This document shows positions 18,954 through 26,275 of a stretch of DNA of 64,000 nucleotides, piece after piece. Position 1 is the first letter of the stretch, and each line of letters begins with the position of its first letter. The DNA is from CAZNPU01 sp964575335 (GTDB taxonomy: Bacteria; Planctomycetota; Phycisphaerae; Phycisphaerales; SM1A02), in NCBI GenBank assembly GCA_964575335.1, contig CAZNPU010000006.1, positions 1 to 64,000 on the forward strand, read 5' to 3'. The notes below the pieces were generated by a model. The model did no database searches. It was not told the origin of the DNA and worked only from the letters and a program-made list of their open reading frames with translations. The translations under genes and the position numbers were made by a program.

Positions 18954-18991
18954 CGCCGCGCAGCATCACCTGCTGCGCGGCGATTTTGTTT
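18954..18991 (+). terminator. Terminator of PEP-CTERM gene 2
   Basis: Same twelve-base stem as at 17633 (CGCCGCGCAGCA / TGCTGCGCGGCG) followed by ATTTTGTTT. The loop differs, so the stem is conserved over the loop. Confidence 0.85.
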
Positions 18992-19342
18992 GGCAGCGCT
19001 GCAGAATCATCGCGACATTGCCATGATTAGGCAGAAACGCAAAGCAGACGCGCGTTGATTTCGAGTGGTCTTTCGCGCGTATGTGCGCGACAACGATTGT
19101 TGAGACTTATCGCGGCAGGAAACAGCTGGCATTCACCGTCATTGCAGAGCAATGCGCAGCTTTGTCCAGTTTTGTCAAATTCACGCTGCTGCAGAAATTA
19201 TCGGGATGGGGGAAATCAAAAAGGCCGACTTTTTCGAAATTGTTGGTGCTTTATTGTGTGATTTTGGTATGATGCAGGTTGGTCAACCGTGGGGTGTTGC
19301 ACCTGCTTGACCGTGGTGAAGCAATGATCCAATTCCAATGAG

Positions 19343-19371
19343 CTGCCTTTGAGTGGAGAGGCAAGAGGCAG
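19343..19371 (+). promoter_or_regulatory. Leader stem-loop, copy 3
   Basis: Stem CTGCCTTTG pairs with CAAGAGGCAG (wobble and one bulge), with a GTGGAGAG loop, followed by purine-rich AAGAGAGAAGAGAG. It lies about 150 bases before the ATG at 19523. Confidence 0.45.
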
Positions 19372-19522
19372 CGTCAAGAGAGAAGAGAGCGAGCGCGCTG
19401 GGTTAAACCAGCCCGGTTGTTCCTTGTCGGCCGCGCTGCCGATCAGAGTCTTGGCTGTGTCTCGTCGACCTTCGGGTCTTTGTTCTCTGTTGTCAATCAT
19501 TGAGGAAGAAAGGTACTGATCC

Positions 19523-20071
19523 ATGAAGATTCGCGCACTCGCAGTTGTGGCAGCCTTGGGTTTTGCTGGTGCAGCCAATGCTGATGTCACCATTCACCTC
19601 GGCGACTTTGATCTCGCGCCGGGAACGTTTCTCGGTCACCAATATGAGCTTGAAGGAACCCTGACCAGCTGGACCGTCTCGTTCGACTACCTCGGTAACA
19701 GCGATGCAAGCTGGGCGTCCGATGCGATATTCGCCATCATGAGCGCCAACGGCAATGCGGTGGAAGTTGGCGGCTACAACCTGACGTTCAGCTTCCCGTC
19801 CATGGGGCCGATCGACGGCAACAGCAGCGATGCAGGTTCTTACACCCATACCATCACTCAGGACCTCAACGGCCTCCCGCTGAGTTCCTATGACATCAGC
19901 GGCTCCGGCACCTGGACTTTCTTTGTCGGCGACGGCTGGAACGGCGGCTCCGAGCTCTCGAGCTATCACAATGTCGTGTTCACGCTCGTCGGCGTGAATC
20001 TTGTTCCTGCCCCCGGCGCACTGGCCCTGCTTGGCCTGGCAGGCCTGATCGGCACGCGTCGTCGCCGCTGA
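19523..20071 (+). CDS. PEP-CTERM-like secreted protein 3
   Basis: 182 residues from ATG 19523, behind GAGGAAGAAAGG. Signal peptide KIRALAVVAALGFAGAANAD. The mature beta-rich part (TWTVSFDYLGNSDASWASDA-type strands, SGSGTWTFFVGDGWNGGSEL) ends VPAPGALALLGLAGLIGTRR plus arginines, a PEP-CTERM-like sorting signal. The strand content and the TWTFFVGD segment resemble a jelly-roll/P-domain sandwich, but the family is not clear. Third member of the array; its ectodomain is unlike the other two. Its tail DNA has diverged more than that of genes 1 and 2. Confidence 0.8.
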   Translation: MKIRALAVVAALGFAGAANADVTIHLGDFDLAPGTFLGHQYELEGTLTSWTVSFDYLGNSDASWASDAIFAIMSANGNAVEVGGYNLTFSFPSMGPIDGNSSDAGSYTHTITQDLNGLPLSSYDISGSGTWTFFVGDGWNGGSELSSYHNVVFTLVGVNLVPAPGALALLGLAGLIGTRRRR

Positions 20072-20109
20072 CACCTGTTGTCAGATACGGACGTGATTAT
20101 TCACTTCAG

Positions 20110-20143
20110 CCACGCCTTCCTGATGGAGGGCGTGGTTTTTCTT
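20110..20143 (+). terminator. Terminator of PEP-CTERM gene 3
   Basis: Stem CCACGCC / GGCGTGG with a 12-base loop followed by five T, C, TT. Confidence 0.8.
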
Positions 20144-20217
20144 ATGCGCCAGGCGCAGTGTTCACGAAGACGCATTGAATCTGCAGCAAACGATCGGGTA
20201 TCATCGCGCCCCTCATT

Positions 20218-21705
20218 ATGGCAAAGACACGGCCCTCAAATACTCCAACGCCCGCAATGATGCTCCAGCAGGCCCAGAAGCTCCTGGAGCAGGGATTGAC
20301 GCACGGCGCTCGCGACCTGGCGCGGAAGCTGGTTCAGCTTCAGCCGAATCAGTTCGAGCCGCAGTACCTGCTTGCGGTGATTGAACAACGCAGCGGCAAC
20401 ATTCCCCAGGCAATTTTGCGGCTTGAGCAATGCCTGAAAATCAAGCCCAATGACACCCGCGCGATTCTGGCGCTGGCTCATGCGCTTGATTTTGTCGGGC
20501 GATCCGATGAAGCGATTGCCCTGTGCGAGCGAGGGCTGTCGATCAAGCCAGGCGAGCCGGCATTCATCCTCCAGAAGGCCACAACGCTCGATCAGTGCAA
20601 TCGTTATGACGAAGCATGGGAAACCTTGCAGCCGCTGCTCGACGGCAGGCCGGTATCGGCAGAGGCGGCTGGGGTAATTACGCGCGTGCTGACGGGACTC
20701 GGTCGGCACGATGAAGCCATCCGCTGGGCCGAGACGACCGTCAAAGACCAGCGCAATACGCCCGTTGCCAGACGCACGCTCTGGCTGTACCTGGTGAAGG
20801 TCTACGATAAAGTCGGCCGTTATGACGACGCCATGGCGGCCTGTGTGGCGGCCCATGAGACGGTGCAAACGAAGTTCGATCCAGCGGAGTTTCGCCGCTA
20901 CAACGATTCCATCATTGCAGCATTCAGCGGATCGAGTCTGCGCATGCTCGCTCGTGCTGAGAACGACTCTGAACTTCCGGTGTTTGTCATCGGCATGCCT
21001 CGCTCGGGAACGACGCTGGTGGAGCAGATCATCGCAGCCCATCCGATGGCCTACGGCGCAGGTGAAATTCAGGATATCGAGAACCTGGCCCGATCGATCA
21101 CGACCGAAGCTGCGTCGATGTACGCCTATCCCGACTCCGTGGCCGACATGACCCCTGAGATCGCCACACGCATGGCGAATGCCTATCTCACGCGTCTGCA
21201 GGAACTTGGCGGCGACGCTGCACGAGTCACGAACAAGATGCTGCAGCAGTACGAATACGTTGGCTTCATCTGGATGCTGCTGCCCAAAGCGCGGATCATT
21301 CATATCCGCCGCAATCCGCTTGACACGTGTCTGAGCTGTTACACGCGACATCTCAATCCGACCCGGATGCCGTATGCGGTCAATCTTGAGCACCTCGGCC
21401 TGGCGTACAGGGAACACGAGCGTCTGATGGACCACTGGAAAGCCACGCTGGATCTGCCCATTCTGACCGTGCAATACGAAGAACTGGTCGCCGATCAGGA
21501 GCGCATTTCGCGGCAGATCATCGACTTTGTGGGGCTGCCTTGGGATGACCGTTGCCTGCGGTACTACGAGGCTGACCGGGTGGTCACAACGCTGAGCTAC
21601 GATCAGGTGAACAAGCCCATTTACGATTCGTCCATCGGTCGGTGGAAGCACTACGAGAAGTATCTCGGCCCATTGCGAAAAGCCCTGGGCGAGGTTGAGG
21701 CGTAA
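20218..21705 (+). CDS. TPR-sulfotransferase
   Basis: 495 residues. The N-terminal half (about 15-240) is TPR repeats: LARKLVQLQPNQFEPQYLLA, then SGNIPQAILRLEQCLKIKPN and RSDEAIALCERGLSIKPGEP. The C-terminal half is a sulfotransferase domain: the PAPS 5'-phosphosulfate loop VIGMPRSGTTLVEQ near residue 258 and the 3'-phosphate site IIHIRRNPLDTCLSCY near 360. The family transfers sulfate from PAPS to sugar or protein hydroxyls. No signal peptide, so cytosolic. It sits just after the PEP-CTERM array, separated by a terminator; a role in sulfating exopolymer or surface glycans is inference. Confidence 0.92.
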   Translation: MAKTRPSNTPTPAMMLQQAQKLLEQGLTHGARDLARKLVQLQPNQFEPQYLLAVIEQRSGNIPQAILRLEQCLKIKPNDTRAILALAHALDFVGRSDEAIALCERGLSIKPGEPAFILQKATTLDQCNRYDEAWETLQPLLDGRPVSAEAAGVITRVLTGLGRHDEAIRWAETTVKDQRNTPVARRTLWLYLVKVYDKVGRYDDAMAACVAAHETVQTKFDPAEFRRYNDSIIAAFSGSSLRMLARAENDSELPVFVIGMPRSGTTLVEQIIAAHPMAYGAGEIQDIENLARSITTEAASMYAYPDSVADMTPEIATRMANAYLTRLQELGGDAARVTNKMLQQYEYVGFIWMLLPKARIIHIRRNPLDTCLSCYTRHLNPTRMPYAVNLEHLGLAYREHERLMDHWKATLDLPILTVQYEELVADQERISRQIIDFVGLPWDDRCLRYYEADRVVTTLSYDQVNKPIYDSSIGRWKHYEKYLGPLRKALGEVEA

Positions 21706-21823
21706 CGGATTCGCTGCCTCGTACGGGCCAAAAAGGGAACCAGCTACTTCACAGCTTGAGCAAGCGGAAAAGCCGCAAAAACGATCAGAATCCGGTTGGG
21801 AGGGCTTGGATTTCCCATGGATG

Positions 21824-21838
21824 TGGCATTCTGATTGC
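21824..21838 (+). promoter_or_regulatory. Candidate sigma-54 (-24/-12) promoter
   Basis: TGGCATT-CTGA-TTGC matches the consensus TGGCAyr-N4-TTGC at all but one position, with the required GG-N10-GC spacing. No gene starts within 200 bases downstream except the tRNA, which has its own TATAAT. Could serve a small RNA or be chance. Confidence 0.3.
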
Positions 21839-22051
21839 GGGAAAAGCCGGACCTGCTCCGGGCTTCCACCGCTGAAGGAGAGCAGTCCGCACAGGCGTTT
21901 CGGAGGATGGGGGAATGCATCCTTCTTTCAGCGCATCACTACTGCGTTCAAACTGCTTTCGGGCTGCTTGCCGGTTGTGTAAGGAATTGGGTCTTTTGGT
22001 TGCCGGGTGGTTGCGTGATGGGGGCAGGCCGCGCACGCTGATTGTTGCTGC

Positions 22052-22057
22052 TATAAT
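22052..22057 (+). promoter_or_regulatory. TATAAT -10 box of tRNA-Gly
   Basis: A perfect TATAAT lies 11 bases before the mature tRNA 5' end, as expected for a short 5' leader. No good -35 is visible. Confidence 0.55.
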
Positions 22058-22068
22058 GACGCGTCCAC

Positions 22069-22141
22069 GCGGGCGTAACTCAGTTGGTAGAGTGACAGCC
22101 TTCCAAGCTGTATGTCGCCGGTTCGAATCCGGTCGCCCGCT
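22069..22141 (+). tRNA. tRNA-Gly (anticodon UCC)
   Basis: Complete cloverleaf of 73 bases: acceptor GCGGGCG pairs with CGCCCGC, D-arm region ACTCAGTTGGTAGAGT, anticodon stem ACAGC / GCTGT with loop CTTCCAA (anticodon TCC), T-arm CCGG TTCGAAT CCGG, discriminator T. CCA is not encoded. Reads GGA and GGG glycine codons. Confidence 0.97.
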
Positions 22142-22235
22142 TTCCCGCCTCTTTTCCTTTGCATCTCTTTACACAAGCAACAGGCGTGTGACGCCGTGGG
22201 TTCCCCAGAGAGGAAACGTACGGCTGTATTTTGTA

Positions 22236-22388
22236 TTTACCGCGGAGTACGCGGAGGCGAAGACATGGGAAAGAGTGACCAGGTGGTTTGCTCGTATGCG
22301 TGTCACCCCATCACCTCTGCACCTTGTCATCGTGTCACCTCTTCTTGTCTTCCATCTCCGCGTTCTCCGCGATCTCCGCGGTGAATCA
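22236..22388. repeat. CCGCGGAG-ended inverted-repeat element, copy 1
   Basis: Left arm ACCGCGGAGTACGCGGAGG and right arm CTCCGCGTTCTCCGCGATC...CCGCGGT are imperfect complements. The core contains TTTGCTCGTATGCGTG and CATCACCTCTGCACCTTGTC, which recur in the other copies (22749-22933 in reverse, 29779-30010). Non-coding; starts about 95 bases after tRNA-Gly. Confidence 0.75.
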
Positions 22389-22503
22389 CCAGCCGATGGA
22401 TGATGGCGCTGCCTTACCAGTCCAACTGTCCGCGCATCGCGGCTCGATCTAGGGGCGAATACCGAGGGACGACCGATAACATCGCTTCATACGCTCGGTC
22501 GCC

Positions 22504-22731
22504 ATGTATCACACTCCAGCAGCATCGTTGCTCGAAGCCATTCGACAGGATCGAGGTGTACAGACCGCCGTCAGCCGGACAACTTTTCCCGATGGCGATC
22601 CGGGGTGGATCGCTGTCGCCCAGGCTGCTGATGGTCAGGTCTGGCGAAGCATCCATAGTGACCAGATGTTGGCGGTGGTGATGCTCGAGCGATTGCTCCG
22701 CACCACGCAGTGTCCGCTGCAGCAGCGATGA
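22504..22731 (+). CDS. Small hypothetical protein
   Basis: A 75-residue open frame between two repeat elements. The translation (ASLLEAIRQDRGVQTAVSRT, then DPGWIAVAQAADGQVWRSIH and MLAVVMLERLL) has a plausible mix of helix and strand and no signal or membrane segment. There is no clear ribosome-binding site and no family recognised. It may be real because it fills the only repeat-free space here, but an overlapping frame on the other strand (22414-22656) is also open, so coding status is uncertain. Confidence 0.4.
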   Translation: MYHTPAASLLEAIRQDRGVQTAVSRTTFPDGDPGWIAVAQAADGQVWRSIHSDQMLAVVMLERLLRTTQCPLQQR

Positions 22732-22748
22732 ACGGATCGAGGGATTGA

Positions 22749-22933
22749 TTCACCGCGGAGATCGCGGAGAGGAGATGAGAGACAAGGAGAGGGGAAGAAC
22801 TCGATACGATGACACGGTGCAGCAGAGGTGATGAGGCGATGCGCATACGCATACCGAGCAAATCACCTTGCCACCCCTCTCTTTGTCTCCCTGTCTTTTC
22901 TCTTTTTTCTTCTCTTTTTCTCCGCGGTGAATT
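22749..22933. repeat. CCGCGGAG-ended inverted-repeat element, copy 2
   Basis: Arms TTCACCGCGGAGATCGCGG and CTCCGCGGTGAA flank a core whose reverse complement (GGCAAGGTGATTTGCTCGG, then CGCCTCATCACCTCTGC) matches the cores of copies 1 and 3. The core orientation is thus opposite to copy 1. Long purine tract on the left and pyrimidine tract on the right could extend the hairpin. Confidence 0.75.
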
Positions 22934-23014
22934 AGCCAGATGACAATGCTGAAGAAGCTGCTGAGGTCGCGCAGCATCTATCGATGAGCCGCCTGTTTGT
23001 AATCGGCTGGTGAA

Positions 23015-25513
23015 TTATTCGCTGGCGAGGATGTCTTGCTGGAGCCTGGCGATCGCCTGATCGCAACGATCAACATCAGCGCCCAATATCTCCGGCTGGT
23101 TGGCGTCAAATGTGCTGAGTATGCCGCGGTTTCGCATATCAAGCATGACGTCGCGAGCTTTTGCGTAGAACTCGCGAGCGGTTTGCCACAGCTCAAGCTG
23201 CTGGGCTGGGGGGCGCTGGCCATCATCTGCTGCCATTGCTGCATATGTTCTGCCCACCAGTACCAGCGATGTGCCTCGATCACGAGTAAAGCCTGCGTTG
23301 TCAGGATCGTTTGCAGCCAGCTTCTCGCGAATTGCCAGTGCGGTCTCGAAGTGCTCCAGCGCCTGATCAAATTTGCCAGCCTTGCTCCGGGCTTCGCCGC
23401 ACTTGTTGTGCGTATATGCCAAGTCGCTGCTGGTCAGCGGATCGCCCGGATCGATCTGGTGCAATGTCTCAGCGATCGTCAGAGCCTTCTGAAAATACTG
23501 CTTTGCTCCATCAATATCGCCCTTGGTCAGCAGCGCCGAGCCGATCTGGTTGGCTTGGATTTCAACACTGCGCTGCAGCGTGGCGCTCTCCGGTTGCGCT
23601 AACGCCTGACGCTCGATCAAGTTCAGGGCGGTGTAATAGTGCTGCAGCGCATCATCCACCTGGTTCATCATCGCCAGCACCATGCCCACCTTGCTGTGGC
23701 ACACAGCCAGATTGTCGGCCTCGCGCACGTTTGACGGGTCGGCTGCAGCAAGCGCATCGATGATCGACAAGGCAGCGCGGTAGCTTTCAAGCGGCTTGCT
23801 TCGGTCCGGCGAAGACCACAGCAATACATCGCCCAGTCGCATATGCGACGCTGCTAATTCCCGACGCAGACCCGGATGATCCAGCTCGATGGCAAGCGAA
23901 GCTTCCAGTGTTTTCATCGCCTGCGTGAAGGAAGCGATCGCAGCATCGTACTCGCCGCTCCAGGTCTGGATGTCGCCAATCTGATTGTGCGTCTTGGCGA
24001 TCAGACGCGACAGTTCGAGATCTGACGGCTGCTGCAGCAGCAGCAGCGACTCGCGGATGCTCAGAGCCTTGCGATAGCTCTCCATCGCGCCGGCTGTCAT
24101 GCCCAGATTCGACAGATAAGGGTGGCCCTGAATGTCGGCGACGCGATGGTACGCCCCGGCCAGTTCCGCGAGCAGTTCGGGATCGTCACCTGCTTCGTTG
24201 TTGAGTTTCTCAAGGTATTCCAGCGCAGTGGTGACGAGCATCTCGCGAGCTTCGCGCGAACCGGCCAAATCCAGGATCGCGTCGTGGAAATCGAACATGA
24301 AGGTGTTGGCCAGTTCACGCACATCGTTGAAGCGGCGCTCGGCACGTTGACGCTCAGCCTCGGCACGCCGGCTTTCTTCTCGGGCGATGTGCGCCTGCCA
24401 TGACACTGCAGCCGCGCCGCCGAACAGCGCGATCGCAAGAATCGTCGTGAACGCTGCGGTCATTCGATAGCGGCGCAGCGTCTTGCGCATCGTGTACCAC
24501 GCGCTGTCTCGCTTGGCCTCGATCGGTTCGCCGCTGAGATACCGGCGGATATCACGGGCAAGGTCGCCGGCGCTCTGGTAACGCCTCGCCGGCTCCTTTT
24601 CCAATGCCTTCAACGCGATTGTGCTGATTTCGTCGTCCAGATGCCGGGCGATCGTGTTTGGCCGAGGCGGATCGGCGGTGATGATGTTCGACAGCACCTC
24701 GCGAACCGGAGCATCCACCGCATACGGGAACCGGCTGGTGAGCAAGTGATACAGCATCACACCCAGCGCATACACGTCGCTTCGCAGATCGATGCGGTTC
24801 GGATCGCCTTCCACCTGCTCTGGACTGGCCCACGGAAGCGATCCGAGGAATTGACCCGTGACGCTGATGCTGCTGCGTATCCTGTCTGCTGTGCTGTCGG
24901 TCACAGTCGTCTTGGCAAGGCCGAAGTCCAGAATGTGCGGCTGGCCTGTGTCGTCGATGCGTATGTTGCTGGGTTTCAGATCGCGATGAATCACGCCGCG
25001 CTGGTGTGCGTAGTTGACGGCCTCGCAGATCATCGCAAACAGACCGAGCAGTTCTCTGACGGCTCCATCGCGCATGTTGCTGCGGGATGAGGATGATTGC
25101 GACTCGTGCTGCGCCAGCAGCTGCGCTGCGTACTCGTTGAGCGGCATGCCGTCAATGAATTCCATGACGAGGTATGGCCGCTCATCCGGCGGAGGCGTGA
25201 TGCCGCTGTCGTACACGCGCACAATGTTTGGATGCCGCAACGACGCAACAAGATCAATCTCGCGTTCGAAGCGGCGGCGTGCGGCTGGCGAAGCGAATGT
25301 GCCGTCCAGCAGCACCTTGATCGCCACGCGGCGTTTGGTCGAGCGCTGCATGGCTGAATACACCACGCCCTGGCCGCCTCGCTGCAGTTCAACGATGTCG
25401 CTGTAGCCGGGGATTGACGGCGTTGCGCCGATCTGCTGGCGGTGAACTTGCCGCAACGCCTCCAGCAGCGATGTTTCATCGAGATACCAATCCGCGGAAA
25501 CTTGCGGGTTCAT
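23015..25513 (-). CDS. Serine/threonine protein kinase with C-terminal TPR region
   Basis: 832 residues. Kinase domain about residues 37-320: glycine loop LQRGGQGVVYSA, ATP lysine VAIKVLLDG, catalytic loop VIHRDLKPSNIRID, DFGLAK metal motif, and the activation end SPEQVEGDPNRIDLRSDVYALG. A transmembrane helix follows (FTTILAIALFGGAAAVSW, near 352-372). The remaining 430 residues are coiled coil and tetratricopeptide repeats (AIASFTQAMKTLEASL, then DDALQHYYTALNLIE and GAKQYFQKALTIAETL), probably outside the cytoplasm. It lies 13 bases after the ECF sigma gene, so the two form an operon. Such kinase/ECF pairs in planctomycetes are thought to have the kinase control the sigma factor. Confidence 0.95.
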   Translation of the reverse strand: MNPQVSADWYLDETSLLEALRQVHRQQIGATPSIPGYSDIVELQRGGQGVVYSAMQRSTKRRVAIKVLLDGTFASPAARRRFEREIDLVASLRHPNIVRVYDSGITPPPDERPYLVMEFIDGMPLNEYAAQLLAQHESQSSSSRSNMRDGAVRELLGLFAMICEAVNYAHQRGVIHRDLKPSNIRIDDTGQPHILDFGLAKTTVTDSTADRIRSSISVTGQFLGSLPWASPEQVEGDPNRIDLRSDVYALGVMLYHLLTSRFPYAVDAPVREVLSNIITADPPRPNTIARHLDDEISTIALKALEKEPARRYQSAGDLARDIRRYLSGEPIEAKRDSAWYTMRKTLRRYRMTAAFTTILAIALFGGAAAVSWQAHIAREESRRAEAERQRAERRFNDVRELANTFMFDFHDAILDLAGSREAREMLVTTALEYLEKLNNEAGDDPELLAELAGAYHRVADIQGHPYLSNLGMTAGAMESYRKALSIRESLLLLQQPSDLELSRLIAKTHNQIGDIQTWSGEYDAAIASFTQAMKTLEASLAIELDHPGLRRELAASHMRLGDVLLWSSPDRSKPLESYRAALSIIDALAAADPSNVREADNLAVCHSKVGMVLAMMNQVDDALQHYYTALNLIERQALAQPESATLQRSVEIQANQIGSALLTKGDIDGAKQYFQKALTIAETLHQIDPGDPLTSSDLAYTHNKCGEARSKAGKFDQALEHFETALAIREKLAANDPDNAGFTRDRGTSLVLVGRTYAAMAADDGQRPPAQQLELWQTAREFYAKARDVMLDMRNRGILSTFDANQPEILGADVDRCDQAIARLQQDILASE

Positions 25514-25526
25514 TGCGGTCGCCTCG

Positions 25527-26108
25527 TCAGCCTTCGTCGCTGATCTGTTGGTCGACGAGTTCGGCGATCCGCCGCAGAATACGTGACTTGGCCTGATACA
25601 CCTGATCGATGCTCAAGCCCAGAATTGAAGCTGTTTCGCTTGCGCTGCGACCGGCCAGCGCGTAGTGCTGAAACGCCTGACGGTCGGCTTCGCTGAATTC
25701 CGCTTCGATCGTACGCATGGCTTGTCTGAGATGGTATTGGCGCCATTGCTCGTCCCAGAGCGAATCGATGGATTGATCTGCCGCAGCCGCCTCGGCAGCG
25801 GTTTTCACATCTTCTAGTGCGATCTCGCCCTGTTTCTGACGCATTCTGGCAAAAATCGCATGCAGTGTGACGGTTTTGAGGTACGAGCGAAACTTGCCGC
25901 GACGCGGATCGTATTCGAACCGCGGCATCGACTTGGTCAAAGACATCAGCACGTCCTGGAGCACGTCGTCGCAGTCGGTCGCCTGGAGTTGTTGCGCTCG
26001 ACAGAAGTTCCGGATCAATTCGCCGTATCGATGGCAGAACTCCGCCCACGCTAGCGGATCTTCTCCGTCGCTGAGCCTTGCCAAAAGCGAAATGTGAGTG
26101 GTCTGCAT
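25527..26108 (-). CDS. ECF-type sigma factor (kinase-linked)
   Basis: 193 residues from ATG 26108, which has GGAG at proper spacing; an in-frame GTG lies two codons upstream. Region 2: LAWAEFCHRYGELIRNFCRA and DCDDVLQDVLMSLTKSM; then the FEYDPRRGKFRSYLKTVTLH segment typical of planctomycete ECF factors. Region 4: FQHYALAGRSASETASILGL, then IDQVYQAKSRILRRIAELV. It directs RNA polymerase to a specific regulon. No anti-sigma factor is adjacent; the downstream kinase is the likely regulator. The divergent gene is a large surface protein and could be a target (inference). Confidence 0.95.
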   Translation of the reverse strand: MQTTHISLLARLSDGEDPLAWAEFCHRYGELIRNFCRAQQLQATDCDDVLQDVLMSLTKSMPRFEYDPRRGKFRSYLKTVTLHAIFARMRQKQGEIALEDVKTAAEAAAADQSIDSLWDEQWRQYHLRQAMRTIEAEFSEADRQAFQHYALAGRSASETASILGLSIDQVYQAKSRILRRIAELVDQQISDEG

Positions 26109-26275
26109 GAGCACATCTCCAGTCTACCCCATGGGCTGGATGGCCCGAATTCAATTTTCCAGCGAATTGTGTCAGAACCGACGCAGCAAGCCACTACGGC
26201 TTTGTAGAGGCCCAAAGATGCAGGCGCAACGCCGGTTATGAGGCCTTCCAGTCAGCCCTATGGAATGGAGAAAAG

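Larger units (their letters stand above)
18815..19375 (+). repeat. Duplicated PEP-CTERM tail/terminator/leader unit, copy B
   Basis: Second copy of the unit at 17500-18020. It begins in the sorting-signal codons of PEP-CTERM gene 2 and ends at the leader hairpin of gene 3. It carries an extra stretch of about 40 bases (near 19280-19320) with its own GGTCAA...TTGACC complementarity. Confidence 0.8.
18897..19522. other. Long intergenic region between PEP-CTERM genes 2 and 3
   Basis: 626 bases containing a terminator, an AT-rich stretch (about 19215-19275) with TGGTATGATGCAGG that aligns with TGGCATGATACAAG in the preceding intergenic copy (likely promoter), and a leader with the third stem-loop. 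No coding frame is convincing. Confidence 0.5.
21706..22068. other. Gene-free region before tRNA-Gly
   Basis: 363 bases without a convincing open frame. It contains a candidate sigma-54 promoter (21824-21838). Downstream, GAAAAGCCGGACCTGCTCCGGGCTTCC (with CCGG..CCGG complementarity) could belong to a small transcript, but nothing conserved was recognised. Confidence 0.4.

Noticed and set aside
16653..19371. Identification of the leader hairpins as a known cyclic di-GMP (GEMM) riboswitch
   Set aside because: The conserved core sequences of GEMM-I and II are not present; only the stem-loop similarity between the three leaders stands.
20236..21651. A 471-residue open frame opposite the sulfotransferase
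   Set aside because: Antisense to confirmed PAPS-binding motifs; long only because the GC-rich third-position bias removes stops in that frame.
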